NCBI RefSeq assembly: GCF_000189635.1
Contig: NW_002476571.1
Coordinates: 124,001-188,000, forward strand
DNA: 64,000 nucleotides
DNA from: Tetrahymena thermophila SB210
Lineage: Eukaryota; Ciliophora; Oligohymenophorea; Hymenostomatida; Tetrahymenidae
Reading direction: 5' to 3'
The notes under the pieces are model-generated. The model had not been told where the DNA came from, ran no database searches, and worked only from the letters and a program-made list of their open reading frames with translations. A program made the translations under genes and the position numbers. This document shows positions 49,501 through 62,169 of this stretch, one piece after another (within the stretch, counting starts at the first letter, position 1; each line of letters starts with the position of its first letter).

Positions 49501-52500
49501 ACTTCCATCTATCATAGTTACATAAATCTACACAATACAATTATCATCTAATATTCAATTATATACATTCTAAATGTCAAATAGCTTACCTAATTCTAAT
49601 GTTTAAATACTTGGTAGCATAATTAATTGGACTGGTTAGAAATTACTTAAGCTAGGAGCAGCTTCTAATATTTAATAAAATTCCTTTTAATACACAATTA
49701 CATTTGATGCTACCGATAATGGAAAATCTTTATAAATCTAATTTATGATTATTACTGACTCTTTTTCATTTCGATAAAAATCAGTTGCCACCAAAATAAC
49801 TTACCCTACAAGTTCCATTACCTTTAATGAAGGAACTTTGTTTGGAGTAACATCAATTAATAACAATTTTAAATTGTAAATAGTTAATAACTAAATCTAA
49901 ATACCTCTTGGAGTTAGTTTATGGGTTTTAAATGATGTAAATATGGACACAGTTAGATAAGATTCCTGCAATATTTTAAGAAATGATGATTTTAAGTGTG
50001 AATAGTGTTAAAATTAGTTATTATATGGAAATTACAAAAATAAATTATGTACATGTCCTCCTGGTTTTGGGTTTGATTCTACAAAATGTGTTAGATGCTA
50101 AGTTGGTTGTTTATACTGTGTTTTCGAAGATTAATCAACAATCAATGAATGCTAATAATGTGATTCTGATTCTAATTTTACCTTCAGTTAGAATAGTTGT
50201 ATGTGTAATGCTAATATTTATTAAGATGATTAAGATTCAAACTTCTGCATTCCTACTATAGATAATGGGAATCCTCTATCCTTAGCTGTAATCAATATTC
50301 CTGTTGGATAAATTCAAAAAGTTACTTAGATAGCTACTTTAAATACTGTAAATTCTACATTTAAACTAAATTAAAACAATCACTTATTCAATTCATTTAG
50401 ATAAATTATACCAATTTTTAAAAAAATTTTATCATTTTTTAAAGAAAGTTTTTTAAAAATAAATCTTTTATGGATAATTTAAAAATATATAAAAGAGAAT
50501 GAATATTTTACATAAGAAAATAGATTTATAAAATTAAAAAATAATATTTTTGCATAATAAATAAATAGAATATGATCTCTACATAAACTTAGATGACTCT
50601 AGGTTGTTGGATTTAATTATCTTCATCTTCTTCCTACTCATAATTTATTAGTTTCACAAAATCAACGTAAAGCTTTATTTATTTTTATCAAAAGAAAAAA
50701 AGTTAAACTTTTTTAATTTGTAACTAGTGATGGAACAAATATAATTTCAGTATCCTATTAAGCTAATTAAATTATTGTTCAGTCAAGTCTTACAGGAGTA
50801 AACCCACCTCAATAATATTCTATTGATGTTACATAAAAAACATACTTAAATAATGCTATAATTGTAAGAATAATTATATTTAATAATTTATGTAAATAAC
50901 AGATATATTTTTAAAATTTAGAATAAGCAGTACGTTTATATTGGAATTTCACTAGATTAAGCTAAAAGCGCTGCTTATATGTCTATTTATATACCTTACT
51001 ACGATTATTGGATAGATTATAATTAGATTTTGCCAGTATTAATTACTACTTTCTTAGATTCCTCTATACTTTTTAATGGTGGTAATATTAGTGAAGGTAC
51101 TTTTGTATTAGGTACAACTATTTAAGCTTAGAAACAATCATTTTTATATCATGTAAGACCATAAAATACTCCTTTATATTTCTATAGTGTTGCTGATGCT
51201 GGATTTGATCTAAACAACTAAAGATACTCAGTCAAATAAAATTAAAATATTATATTTTACTATCCAGGTTAATATTAGTATCTTCTTTCACCTTAAAATC
51301 CCTCTCTTTAATTCCCTGATTCAGTAAGACTTTTTTATATAAATAAATAAATTTAAAATTTTCGAAATTTGATTTTTTAATGATTTTCTATTTATTCTAA
51401 AACAACTTATTACTTATTAAAATATTATAAATAAAAATAATAATATTATCTAGATGAAAGATTAGATCCTAAGTATCAACTATGAAATACTTGGATATGG
51501 TATTAAAGCAGATCAGCAGCTTTACCCTAGCAGCATTCCATAACCAGTTGCTTCAAACTTTATTATCAGCTTTTGGATAAGAGGATTAGCAGTAGTGAAA
51601 TAAGATGAAGATGTTGTATTAGCTTAGGTTGGAAATGTTATCATCCTTGGACATTATTTGAGTAATGGTTTAGTTTTCTAGGTCACTGTTTGCATTGATA
51701 GAGAGTGCTAAACAGTTAAAAAGTGGCATCTGGACAATAATTCTTGGAACTAACTTTCATTTGTTGTTGAAAATACAAATTTGTACTTAAATAGAGTTGG
51801 TACTCTTGTTAGAGCTTTTTACAAAACCTTACAAGATAAGCTCTATTTTGATTCTATTCCCTCAACACCAATATAAAATCTAGGTTTAGGAAGCTCTCTT
51901 AATACAAAATAAAATTAAGGCTTTTGGTACAACTTCTTTACAGTATTAAATGGCAATTTTTATAAGTACAAAAATGCAGACGACGCAGTTGATGTAAAAT
52001 ACTGTTCTTTAAATGCAGGTAAATATCATAATTACTGTCTAAAATGCTCATACTAAAATCCAAGAACTGACCATTTATGTTCATAGCTTCCTACTGATGC
52101 TTCTTGTACAACTCCTGAAAACCTACTGCAAATAACTTAAACTTTTTCTACTACTCCAACATACACTTACTAAGGTAGAGATCCTTATATGTATTATTAA
52201 AGCTATGATGTTTGTGAAAGATGTGTAACCCCAAGATGCTCTCAATGTCAAACAACAATTGACAACTGTGTTTAATGTAATTTTAAAATATGATTCATCA
52301 ATTTAAATTTATTTTTATAAATAAAAGAGTGTAATAATTAATGCTAAAAGTGTGTTTTAGGCTAACCCTGGACTTGTAATAAATGTAGAGGAAACAGGAC
52401 AACAGAACCATCTTGTTCGACTTGCCCTGCAAATACAGCAGATGATTATGTTTCTGAAAACTGCTAATGCTCAAATTCTTGCAGTGTTTGCTCATCTGGA

Positions 52501-55500
52501 GCTACCGGTTCATGTGGATGCAATAACTAAGTTGATATGTGTAATAGCTGTGCTACTAATTCATACAGATCATTTATTCCTCTCTGTTAATGTTAATTTG
52601 GTTATTTTGATTCAGGAAACGCAATCTGTGAAAGTATTAATTTTATTTTATAAATAATTATCTTAAAAAACTTAATATCATATAAGATTCTTAAATTAGA
52701 GATTAATAAAAAGTGAAAATTTAAAAATTTTAGTTTTTAAAAAATATCAAAAATAAAATATAAATTTAAAATATTTTTGATATCAAAATATTAAAATATT
52801 ATTAAATAAATTAATATTTTTAGATCTTATCGAAATTTTCTTATAATTTATTTTTTTATTATTATAGAATGTGATCCTAAATGTACAAGATGTTAAAATA
52901 CTTCCTCTAATTGTATCTAATGCTAAGGAAATAGAATTAATCCACCTAATTGCTAATGCCCTGATTATACATATGATGATGGAACTTCTATATGTAAAAA
53001 TTGTCCGACAGACTGTGTTTAATGTGTTAAATAGCCTAATTCAATTTCTTTAAAATGCATCTAATGTAGATTTAATAGCAGCTGGAATGGATAGGCTTGT
53101 GTTTGTAATCAAGGTTTTTATGACAACCAATAAGTTGATAATTGCACTGGTAATTAAAAAATTAAAAAAAAAAACAAACAAGCAAATATATTTATGTTAT
53201 ATTTTATGTAGAATGTGACATGCTTTGCAAAACTTGTGAAAGATCTGGGTAGTGTACAAGTTGTAAAGGTAAAAGAGTTCTTGATAACAATGGGTAATGT
53301 ATTTGTCCCGATGGATTCTTTGGTAAAGTCTATTAAGAAAGTTGTGAAGCTTGTTACTAAACTTGTAGAACTGTAATAAATAAATAATTATTTTATTTAT
53401 ATTTAATATTTTTGTTATTTTATTAAAGTGCTTTGGAAAAGGAGACGATTAATGTATCCAATGCTATCAAGATCCTTATGTAAGATTAAGAAAAGGGAGA
53501 TGTATATGTGCAAATGGAAATTTCTACTTTAATTTTAGCTTAAAATAATGTGTTTTATACACAACATTTACTGATTACTTGTATTATGATGTGGATATCA
53601 TGGTAAATTAATTTTTAGTTAATGAATTAAGAATTTATTTATTTTCAAAAATTATAAAATAAATAGCCTGTTTTGTCTCTAAATTTCACAAATAGTCTTA
53701 ATTCAACTGCATAAAATGTAATGGATAACATGGTTTATGATATAGATGGCCTGACTTACAATAAAGACTTTTCTACAAGCATATTTTATTAAGACTAAGG
53801 AAGGATCGATATAAAGTTTAACTTGTTTGTCAGCTTCAGACCAACAACACTAAAAGTTACTGTTTAGAATGCAGACATTATATAAGATTTAAATCATACT
53901 CCTCTTAATAGGAAGTATTTTGGATATACTATGTTGTTTAATTTATATCCTCATCATGATGTAGGCAAAGATAGATTAAATTACTTAATGAATATGAGGA
54001 AGTTTTCTCATTCTGTATATGATAGAGAAGGTTTTGGCATAGATTTTGTGTGGTTGCTTTAACTTTTAGCGGCATAGAATTTCATCTTCACTGCTATGTA
54101 GCCAACATCTATGATTCTCATGTACAACTAATATCTCCCAATCAATGTTTATGAAACTCTTAGAGCTTTTAGTATCTTGCAATATCAATAATGTCCTGTG
54201 TGGGGTGAGTTTGGATATGAAGATACTATGATTTTCAGAAAATCATCAGAATCAATTACACACACTCAAGTACTTACTATTAATCTTATTTACTTATAAT
54301 TTATTTTTTCAATCATAATCAATTTTGATAATTATTCAAATCACTTACTACTTAAATTTAAAAATAATAATAACAATTTAAATTTAAAAAAATCATTTTT
54401 AATTTATTTCTCTAATTTACAACAAATTATAAAATATTTCAAAGAATTAATTACAACATTTTATTTTTAAACTAAAGATTTCAATTTTGATGACAAAGCA
54501 AAAAATAAAAATTTTTTAAGAAAATTGATAAAGATTTCTATTTTATATTTCTTTGTTGATACAACAAATAAAATAAATTTTTATTTCTAATAAGCAAAGA
54601 AATTCTAAGAAATAAATTAATATTCAATTTCTTTTAAGTTTTATTTAGAAATATTTTTGATAAAACAAAAAATTATTAATTCATATTTTAATTTTAATAA
54701 TAAGATTCCTGATGTGAATATGAGGAGATTTGGATATTCTTCAAGCTTTTTTGTAAATTTGCTTAGATAAATCTTTTTATATGGGTTTTTATGGTTTGTA
54801 TTCTATTTAGTAAAACTAAGATTCTTAAACGAAAAATATACCTAACTTCAAAATAAAAAAATACCTTGGTTGGAAACATTCTACAATTTATTTTTATACT
54901 TTATGTCTAAGTTAACAGAAGCATTCTTTATCACATTAACTATTGTGATATTTATGCAAATATAAGATCCTAGTTTCTCAAATGCATTCAATGGAATATC
55001 TTATTTGCTTAACTTTATTTACATAGGAGCTATTGGAGGAGTATTTTATTTCTTTTTTGACTAAGTTCGAAACCATGATATTTCAGAAATCGAATCAAAG
55101 TATATTGCTTGTCATTCTTTAGGGAATTTGCTTATTGATATTGAACTATCAAATGGTGTACTTAGCAAATATTACCACATGATAACTTATATTAAAAAAT
55201 TATTTTATTCAATAATTATAATATTTGCAATAAATCTCAAAGAAAATCATACTATACCACTTATTATAATTGAAGCAATCTTCTTAATTTTCTTTATAGT
55301 AGTTAGACCTCTAAGCAGACCTCTGTATAATATAATAAGAGCATTGATTAATACTTTATATATAGGAATTTTAGTGTAAATTTTCCACTTATTTTTCATA
55401 AATTTAATTTTAACTTTTTTAAGTTTTTGCATTAATAAAAAATGAAGATTTTTAATTATTAATTTAACTTAATTATTTAGATTAGTTCTAATTTTGGGAA

Positions 55501-56315
55501 GAAAATGGGTTAGCATAACTAAGGATTAAGTAATTATAGATCCATCTGATGCAGAATCTTACTATAATCAAGGAACGCTGTTATTGATTCTCATATTGGT
55601 CTACAACTTAGTTAACTTTATTTTCAATTCTTATGTAGCTGGTCTTCATTTTTATCATGATTATATTTAATATAAAAATGAGAAAATTAAAGAAGAGGCT
55701 TTTGATAATTTATACAATAAAAGACTATTCAATTATCAAGAATTGTAAGATTTTGAAATTAGTTAAGGAAGAGATTCAGTGATGAAGATTATAGATTTAG
55801 ATGACAAAAGATGTGTAGGTCCTTTACCAATTAAAGATATTGAGAGTGAAATATTAAGCAATAGTCCAGCTAGTGATGAAGCAGTGTTATTAATGCAAGT
55901 TGAAAATAATAACAAAAAGAGAGACGGATTTTATCATATTATATTGAGAAAAGATATTATTTGGAGAAATTACATAGATCCAATCAATAAATCTTTCACG
56001 ATTGCAGTTGAAACAGTAGAAACTTTAGGTGCAAAAAGATAACCAAATCCCATTCTTAACAATATAGAAACTAACATAGTCTTAGATTACTCAAATACCT
56101 AAAAAATTGTTTACAAAAGTGGTTAGGAAGAATTTAGAATTCTTTCTGATCTTCTTTCGAAATGGAAGATCTAAAAACATACAAGAGTACAAAGAGAATT
56201 AAGTTGCGTGGTTGACCTTTCTAGATACAAGTTTGGTGATACTATCGATATTAATACTCCATTGAAGAGAATTGATTACTTCATATCAGGTTCAAAATCA
56301 AAATCAATATTTTGA
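46528..56315 (+). CDS. Giant cysteine-rich multi-span surface protein, 15 exons
   Basis: Exons: 46528-48124, 48393-48654, 48765-49397, 49453-50347, 50569-50666, 50728-50863, 50922-51323, 51454-52276, 52328-52633, 52868-53149, 53212-53372, 53429-53602, 53667-54269, 54705-55375 and 55481-56315. All fourteen junctions keep phase and the sum is 2626 codons (2625 aa). A signal peptide (about residues 1-20) leads an extracellular part. This alternates lectin/laminin-G-like beta regions (FTLTGWFRSIG, FIISYWINL, TLGCWIQLSSSS, FIISFWIRG) with cysteine-rich segments. Exons 8-12 are a run of furin/EGF-like Cys motifs (C-x2-C, C-x-C). Exons 14-15 hold about seven hydrophobic spans, followed by a cytosolic tail of about 200 residues. 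The layout suggests a surface receptor, adhesin or channel-like protein; no named family was matched. Most acceptors are TAG and donors GTAAAT/GTAATA type. Confidence 0.88.
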
Positions 56316-58361
56316 TGAAAATTTTATAATAAAAAATATAATTTATTTCTATTTGTAGAATTTAGATATTAAATTATGTATTTAATTACTTAAAAAAATA
56401 ATTTAATTTTTTTATATTAATATTTTTCTGAATTCAAAAAAATAATATTTGAAAACGATAACTTAAAAATACAAAGTTTTAATATAAAACTTTTCAAAAA
56501 AGCTATTTTTTATCACTTGTCTTTTTGAAGAGAACCCACAGCATATCCATTTAATAATAAAATCATAGATATATATGTATAAACATTAAAAAATAAAGAT
56601 TAATTAATAGTAAAATATTTTTATTTAAATTGGAATAAATAAGATTTTCTTTAATTTTATAAATTTAACAAGCATTAATTAAATATTTTGTTAGGTATTA
56701 AATATTATTTTATTATTTTTTTTTTGAAAATATTATCCATATAATATCATCAGTAAAGAGTCATTATTTTGAACTATTTCATTTTAAATTATTGCTAGTA
56801 TTTTAATTCTCTTTTACAAATGAATCAAACAAACTCAAATAATCTAAAATATTTTTATTTTACAGCTATAAAAAATATTCGTAATTCACATTTCATTTAA
56901 ATTAGAAAATTTTCAGCAGCTTAGAAAAACTTTTAATATTTTTTTTGCAAACAAAAATTTTTATGGCTAATTAAAAGTAATGATACCGAATAATTTCGAA
57001 GTGAATAAAAAACATATTTATTTTAATTAATTGTAATGAAGGAAATAGATAGATAAACAAATAAATAAATAGACTTAATAGATTAAATTAATAAAGTAAT
57101 TATAATGATCTAAGATTAGGAAGTTTCTATTAATTAAAAAGTATCTGTCTTTCCCTTTTTTCTATCTTAAAATAATTAAAAAATGTAATGTTTGTATCTC
57201 GAAAGTGCTAAATGTTCTCTTTAGATTGAATTACGAGCTAAATTTTAAATATTCAAAGCTCTTCAAATTTTTATTTTATGTTTAAGTTCTCGATTTATAC
57301 TATTTGAAAATCTAAGAATTCTGAAAGACATTTCAAAGAGAAAATGTACTTTTAATTGATTCTCACAGTGTAAAATAGACTTATAAGCAAGAGAGAAATC
57401 TAAATTATAAATTAAATTAAACACTCAGCTTACAAAATTTTTTTAATGTGAAAGATTGTTTGTCTATATGCTGTCTATTTTATAAGTTTTATTCCACACA
57501 TTAACTTTTTAGAGCTAAAAAATCATTTTAATATTTAGTTCTTGTGACTAATTTAATCCATAAATGCTTAAATATTAATTTAGTTTATAAAATCGCGATT
57601 TATAAATTATAATTTAGTTATTAAGGTGGTATATTCTATTTAGTAAATAACTCTAAAGAAGTAGATCAATCCATTAATTAATTAAAAAAAGACTTCAAAA
57701 TTAATAACACATGAAAATTAAAATAGAAAACAAACTCCAAAAAAGATAAAGTATCTATAAGCGATACATTGTTAATTTACAAATTTGCGAGGTATAGATT
57801 TGATGAAAAAAAAATATTTCGCTATTTTTTGGAAAATCACTTCAGATCATTAGTTTGTTTTAACAATTTCAGAATTACTTAAAATATTTAAAAATATTTA
57901 AGTTCAAAATAATAAGGGAGCAGTATCATTAATAAAATAGTAGTCCTCTAAAAGTAAATACATACAAAATGATATTATATATTCGCTAATTTAATTAGAA
58001 TAAACTGTTTGTAATTAAAAAGAGATAAATAAATTACCATTCAAGATACGAATAGTCTATGTTTACATAGTAAAATAGACATTAATTTTTACCATCCTTG
58101 GTTCTATATAAACTAATTAATTAATTAATTAAAATAATTAATCAAAAAATTTATTATTTTGCCTTTTAATAAAAGATAAATTGCTATATATTCTTTTCTA
58201 ACACTGTAAGATTTTGTTAGTAAATTATTTCCCCTAAAATTTAATACTTTTGAATTATTGATATTCGTTCGTTCATTAATTATCTATAAAACCAATCTTT
58301 AAAACCCGCATTAAATCAATAATTAATTAATAGATTAAATAATAACAAATAATAAAAACAA
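56316..58361. other. A+T-rich intergenic, nothing recognised
   Basis: 2.0 kb. A 12-bp palindrome (AAATCGCGATTT) lies at about 57591-57602, and short purine-rich tracts near 57040-57080. No coding composition was seen. Confidence 0.5.
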
Positions 58362-58688
58362 ATGAAAATAAATAACCTTGTTTTTCTCTTAGTTATCTTT
58401 CAGATTTTGATAGCAACAACTACCAGTATGGGATTCTACCAAAACTAGCTGAAAGGATAGTTCACTTAGATTCCTTGTTTACATATAGAGGAAATAATTA
58501 AAAACGAAAAAACATAATACCATGCATTCAATTATTGTTTGAGCAGCAGAAGATTTAAGTTTTCTATGAAAGACATCTCCGGAAATGAATATTAATACTC
58601 ATCTCAATGTATCTCTTCTGGATAAAGAAATCACCTAGATAAGTATAATCAAGAAGACTTTTTTTATGGCATATCTGAGGATTGCTGA
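58362..58688 (+). CDS. Small secreted four-cysteine protein, copy 1
   Basis: Single exon of 109 codons (108 aa), ATG 58362 to TGA 58686-58688. A signal peptide of about 22 residues (MKINNLVFLLVIFQILIATT) precedes an 86-residue mature chain from MGFYQNQLKGQ. The mature chain has exactly four cysteines (in IPC, NYC, SQC and the C-terminal EDC), enough for two disulfides, and the last residue is a Cys. There is no membrane anchor, so it is probably secreted or stored in secretory granules. Its paralogue at 61148-61474 keeps all four cysteines. No known family was recognised; roles such as granule cargo, cell-cell signal or defence peptide are open. Confidence 0.88.
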
Positions 58689-61147
58689 TTGCAACTAATT
58701 AATTACTCTTAATATCCTAAACTTGAATTTATATCACTTACATTAACTTTCTAAAATAACTTATTTGTATAAAGTATTAAATTTTTATATTATATATACA
58801 CTGTAATCTGATAATTTCATTCTACTACTATCAAAAATCCATCTTTAATCAATTTTTACAGGTAATTCTTAAAAGTAAAAAGAAACCTAATCTAATCTAA
58901 TTATAATATAAGGAAAGGATTTTTTTAATAATCCTTTTTAGATCAAATTAGTTAATTTGATTTGAGCGCATTTAAAATTTTACTATGATTTTTTTAAAAT
59001 TTTGCTTAAATTTTACTGGAAAAATTTGTTTGAGTGATATAAAAATTGAACAAATTTATAAATTTAATTTTACTGTTTTATGATCGAAAAAATATAGATG
59101 GGAATAAAATAAAACTTTTTAAAAGATAAATAAAATATAGTTTGTAAGTAAGTATTCGCTATGAAGTAATTGAAAAACAAAAAATTTTTAGCTAAATTTA
59201 AATATTTGTGTCTCAAAAAGGAGATCAAATATCATAGGAAATAAATACTATTTTTTATTATAATTGATATCAATCTTTTTTAAATAAAAGATTTAAATTA
59301 AAAAGAGAATTATAGTTTTTTAAATCAGCAAAAGAAATCAAATACTTAAAACTATATTTAATATAAAAAATATGCTTAAGATGTTATTTTTTGCAAGCTA
59401 AAAGCATTGAAAAAATTAATTAATAATATTCAATTAGACTCATTTTCATTATATTTATTCACTTACATAAATTAATTAAGTTAATCAAATGAATTAAGAT
59501 AGTCAATTATTTATACAATAAAATTAATTATCTGCATTCTTATTTTTTATAAAAATTATAATTTTTTATTTTCTTGGCTACAATTATGGTAACAAGTAAT
59601 TAATATCAATAAAAAATAGATTTTTTAATTTATATCTTAAATTTTTTTAATTTATTCTTAAAGAAAAATAGAATATCATTTGAATGTAATCTGTGATATC
59701 CCCCTAAAGAATTAATTTATTTTTTGTTACATTAGATAAATCATTAGGGTCTCACCTGATATTAAATAAATATGTACAACCATTCTATTTATATCTGTCA
59801 TCATAATCACTAATATATAAATACGTTATAAAAATTCAATAAATTACTCATATCATTTACTAATAATCATAGCTTATTATTAAATAAAAAGTAAATTATT
59901 TACTATTTGTATTCAATAAATATAGCAAATATAATACTTTGAATGTATTTTTAATATTTAAAATAGAATTTTGTTTTATATTTTTACAAAATATATAATG
60001 GTTAGTACAATTTTTTAAGAGTTTGAAACATTTTTCTCTTGATTTAGATTAATTACGCATTAATACAAACATTAGTTAGCTGATTATATTACTTTAAAAA
60101 CCTTATCTATTATCAGACAGTACCTAATTAGTGTCTTATGTATGATTTTAATGAATATAAATTAATTTAATTAGGAAATAATCTTATTAGCTACCTAAAA
60201 AAAATTCTAATGGACTTTCCTACAAGAAATTAATTGGTTTAGTAATTTAGTTTCATTCATGGATTATTTTTTGTGATCAGTTGATGTAAATGAAATTAAT
60301 AACTTTATTTCTTTCACACAAAAATATTTTAAGATTTTGATAATATTTTGTGTTTTATTTCCATTTTGAATCTATATGAATGAATGTTTTGAGTTTTAAA
60401 AATTTAGGTATTTTCATTTATTTATTTTCCATAAATAAAAAAAAAGACAAATATATAAATAAATGCATTTGATTTTAAGAATTAATTAATTTTAAATAAG
60501 ATGAAAATACTTAAATAAAATTAAAACGATTTAAAATTTTAAGTAATTGATTTTACATTCTAATATAAAATTGGTATTCATTTTAGACTTTAAAAAAAAA
60601 ATTTTTTTTAAGTAGATATATTGTTAATACCATTAAATTCGATAAATTTGGTTCCATCAAAAGTATTTTATCTCATATTATTTTATATTACATTTTTTTG
60701 CATTTAAAATTTAAATTTTAAAAATTAGAATAGACAAGTTTTATTTATGCAAAAAATTTTCCTGTTTCTTAAGAATTATAGCCTTTAAAAATATACTAAA
60801 ATAAGTATCTTTATTTCTTTTATTAACATAAACACAAAATATTATTTTGAGAATTTAATATAGTAAAAATTTTATCCCAAAAACTGCTAATATTTCATGC
60901 TAATAAGATCTGTTTTAGTTTACACCATTTATATAAAAGCCATATTTTTAATATTTTTGATATTACTTTTAATAAGGTAAATATATCCCTTTATATTTTT
61001 GTAACATATATATTCTAGAACAGATTTTTATATTTACATTAAATAAATGAAAAACAAACAAACAAAAAAACTACCATCTAATTTCATTTTATAAAACCTA
61101 AAAAGCAAGCTTTCATTTTTTATAATTTATAAAAATATAAAAATAAA
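58689..61147. other. A+T-rich spacer between the secreted-protein paralogues
   Basis: 2.46 kb. I looked for a third or decayed copy of the flanking genes and saw none. Low-complexity A/T sequence only. Confidence 0.5.
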
Positions 61148-61474
61148 ATGAAAACAAATATTCTGATTTTGGCACTTGTAATTTTATCTTACTTCATAGG
61201 AGAAACAACTGCTATGGGCTTTTACTAAAACTAGCTCAAAGGCTAATTTACTTAGATTCCATGTCTACATATTGAGGAAAAAATAAAAAAAGAAAGAACA
61301 CAATACCATGCATTTAACTATTGTTTAAGCAGTAAAAGATTCATGTTTTCTATGAAAGATCTATCAGGATATGAATATTAATACTAATCTCCTTGTATCC
61401 CTTCAGGCCAAAGGAGCCATTTGCTCAAGTATAATTAAGAGGATTTCTTTTATGGCATATCTTAAGATTGCTGA
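61148..61474 (+). CDS. Small secreted four-cysteine protein, copy 2
   Basis: Single exon of 109 codons (108 aa), ATG 61148 to TGA 61472-61474. It has the same length as the gene at 58362-58688. The mature chains differ at about 13 of 86 positions by my hand alignment, while the signal peptides (MKTNILILALVILSYFIGET here) differ at most positions. All four cysteines and the end FFYGIS-x-DC are kept. Several Gln positions are CAA in one copy and TAA in the other, which supports both translation and code reassignment. The conserved mature part with a free-running signal peptide suggests selection on the secreted product. Function unknown. Confidence 0.9.
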
Positions 61475-62169
61475 TTTACAATCCTTTTAGTCTCTTCCTG
61501 CTAAAATAATATAAAAACTTTTAATCATATATATATAAGAATTTCATATTATTTTAAATATAGTTAAATAATAATTTTATTTATTTATAAAAAACATTAC
61601 ATAAAAAATAGAGATTAGTTAATTAATTAATAAATTCTTAAACATAAAGTTAGTTTATTTAGACATTTTTATTTTACAAAATTAATTTTCATAATATGAG
61701 TTTGCATGAAAGAGTAAAACAGACACATAAATATTATTTTTAATTAGTGACATGATATTTATTTAATTAAAAATTTTAAGCTATGATTTTTCTGACAATT
61801 TATTTAAAATATTTTAATGTATTTTAAATGTAGCAAATAATAAATTCACTATTTTTTTAAGATATAAATTTTACCAATCCAGAAGCTCTTTTTGTCTGAG
61901 CTCAGTTATTTATTATTTTTATTTTATGATAATTTTAAACTTAAATAACTCATTTAAAATATTAATAAAATAAAAATTTATACAAAACAAATTTTTATAT
62001 ATGATAAGACCGATAAGAAAATATTTCTCTTTGATATGCATATATAAAAATAATATTTAAAAAATTAAAATAAATTGAATTAATTTTGTAAAGTTTTGTT
62101 AAGAAAGTCAAATTTATTTATACACTATATAAATATATATATAAAAATATTGAACTAATTTTATTATTT
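61475..62169. other. A+T-rich spacer
   Basis: 695 bp between two convergent genes; no feature seen. Confidence 0.5.
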
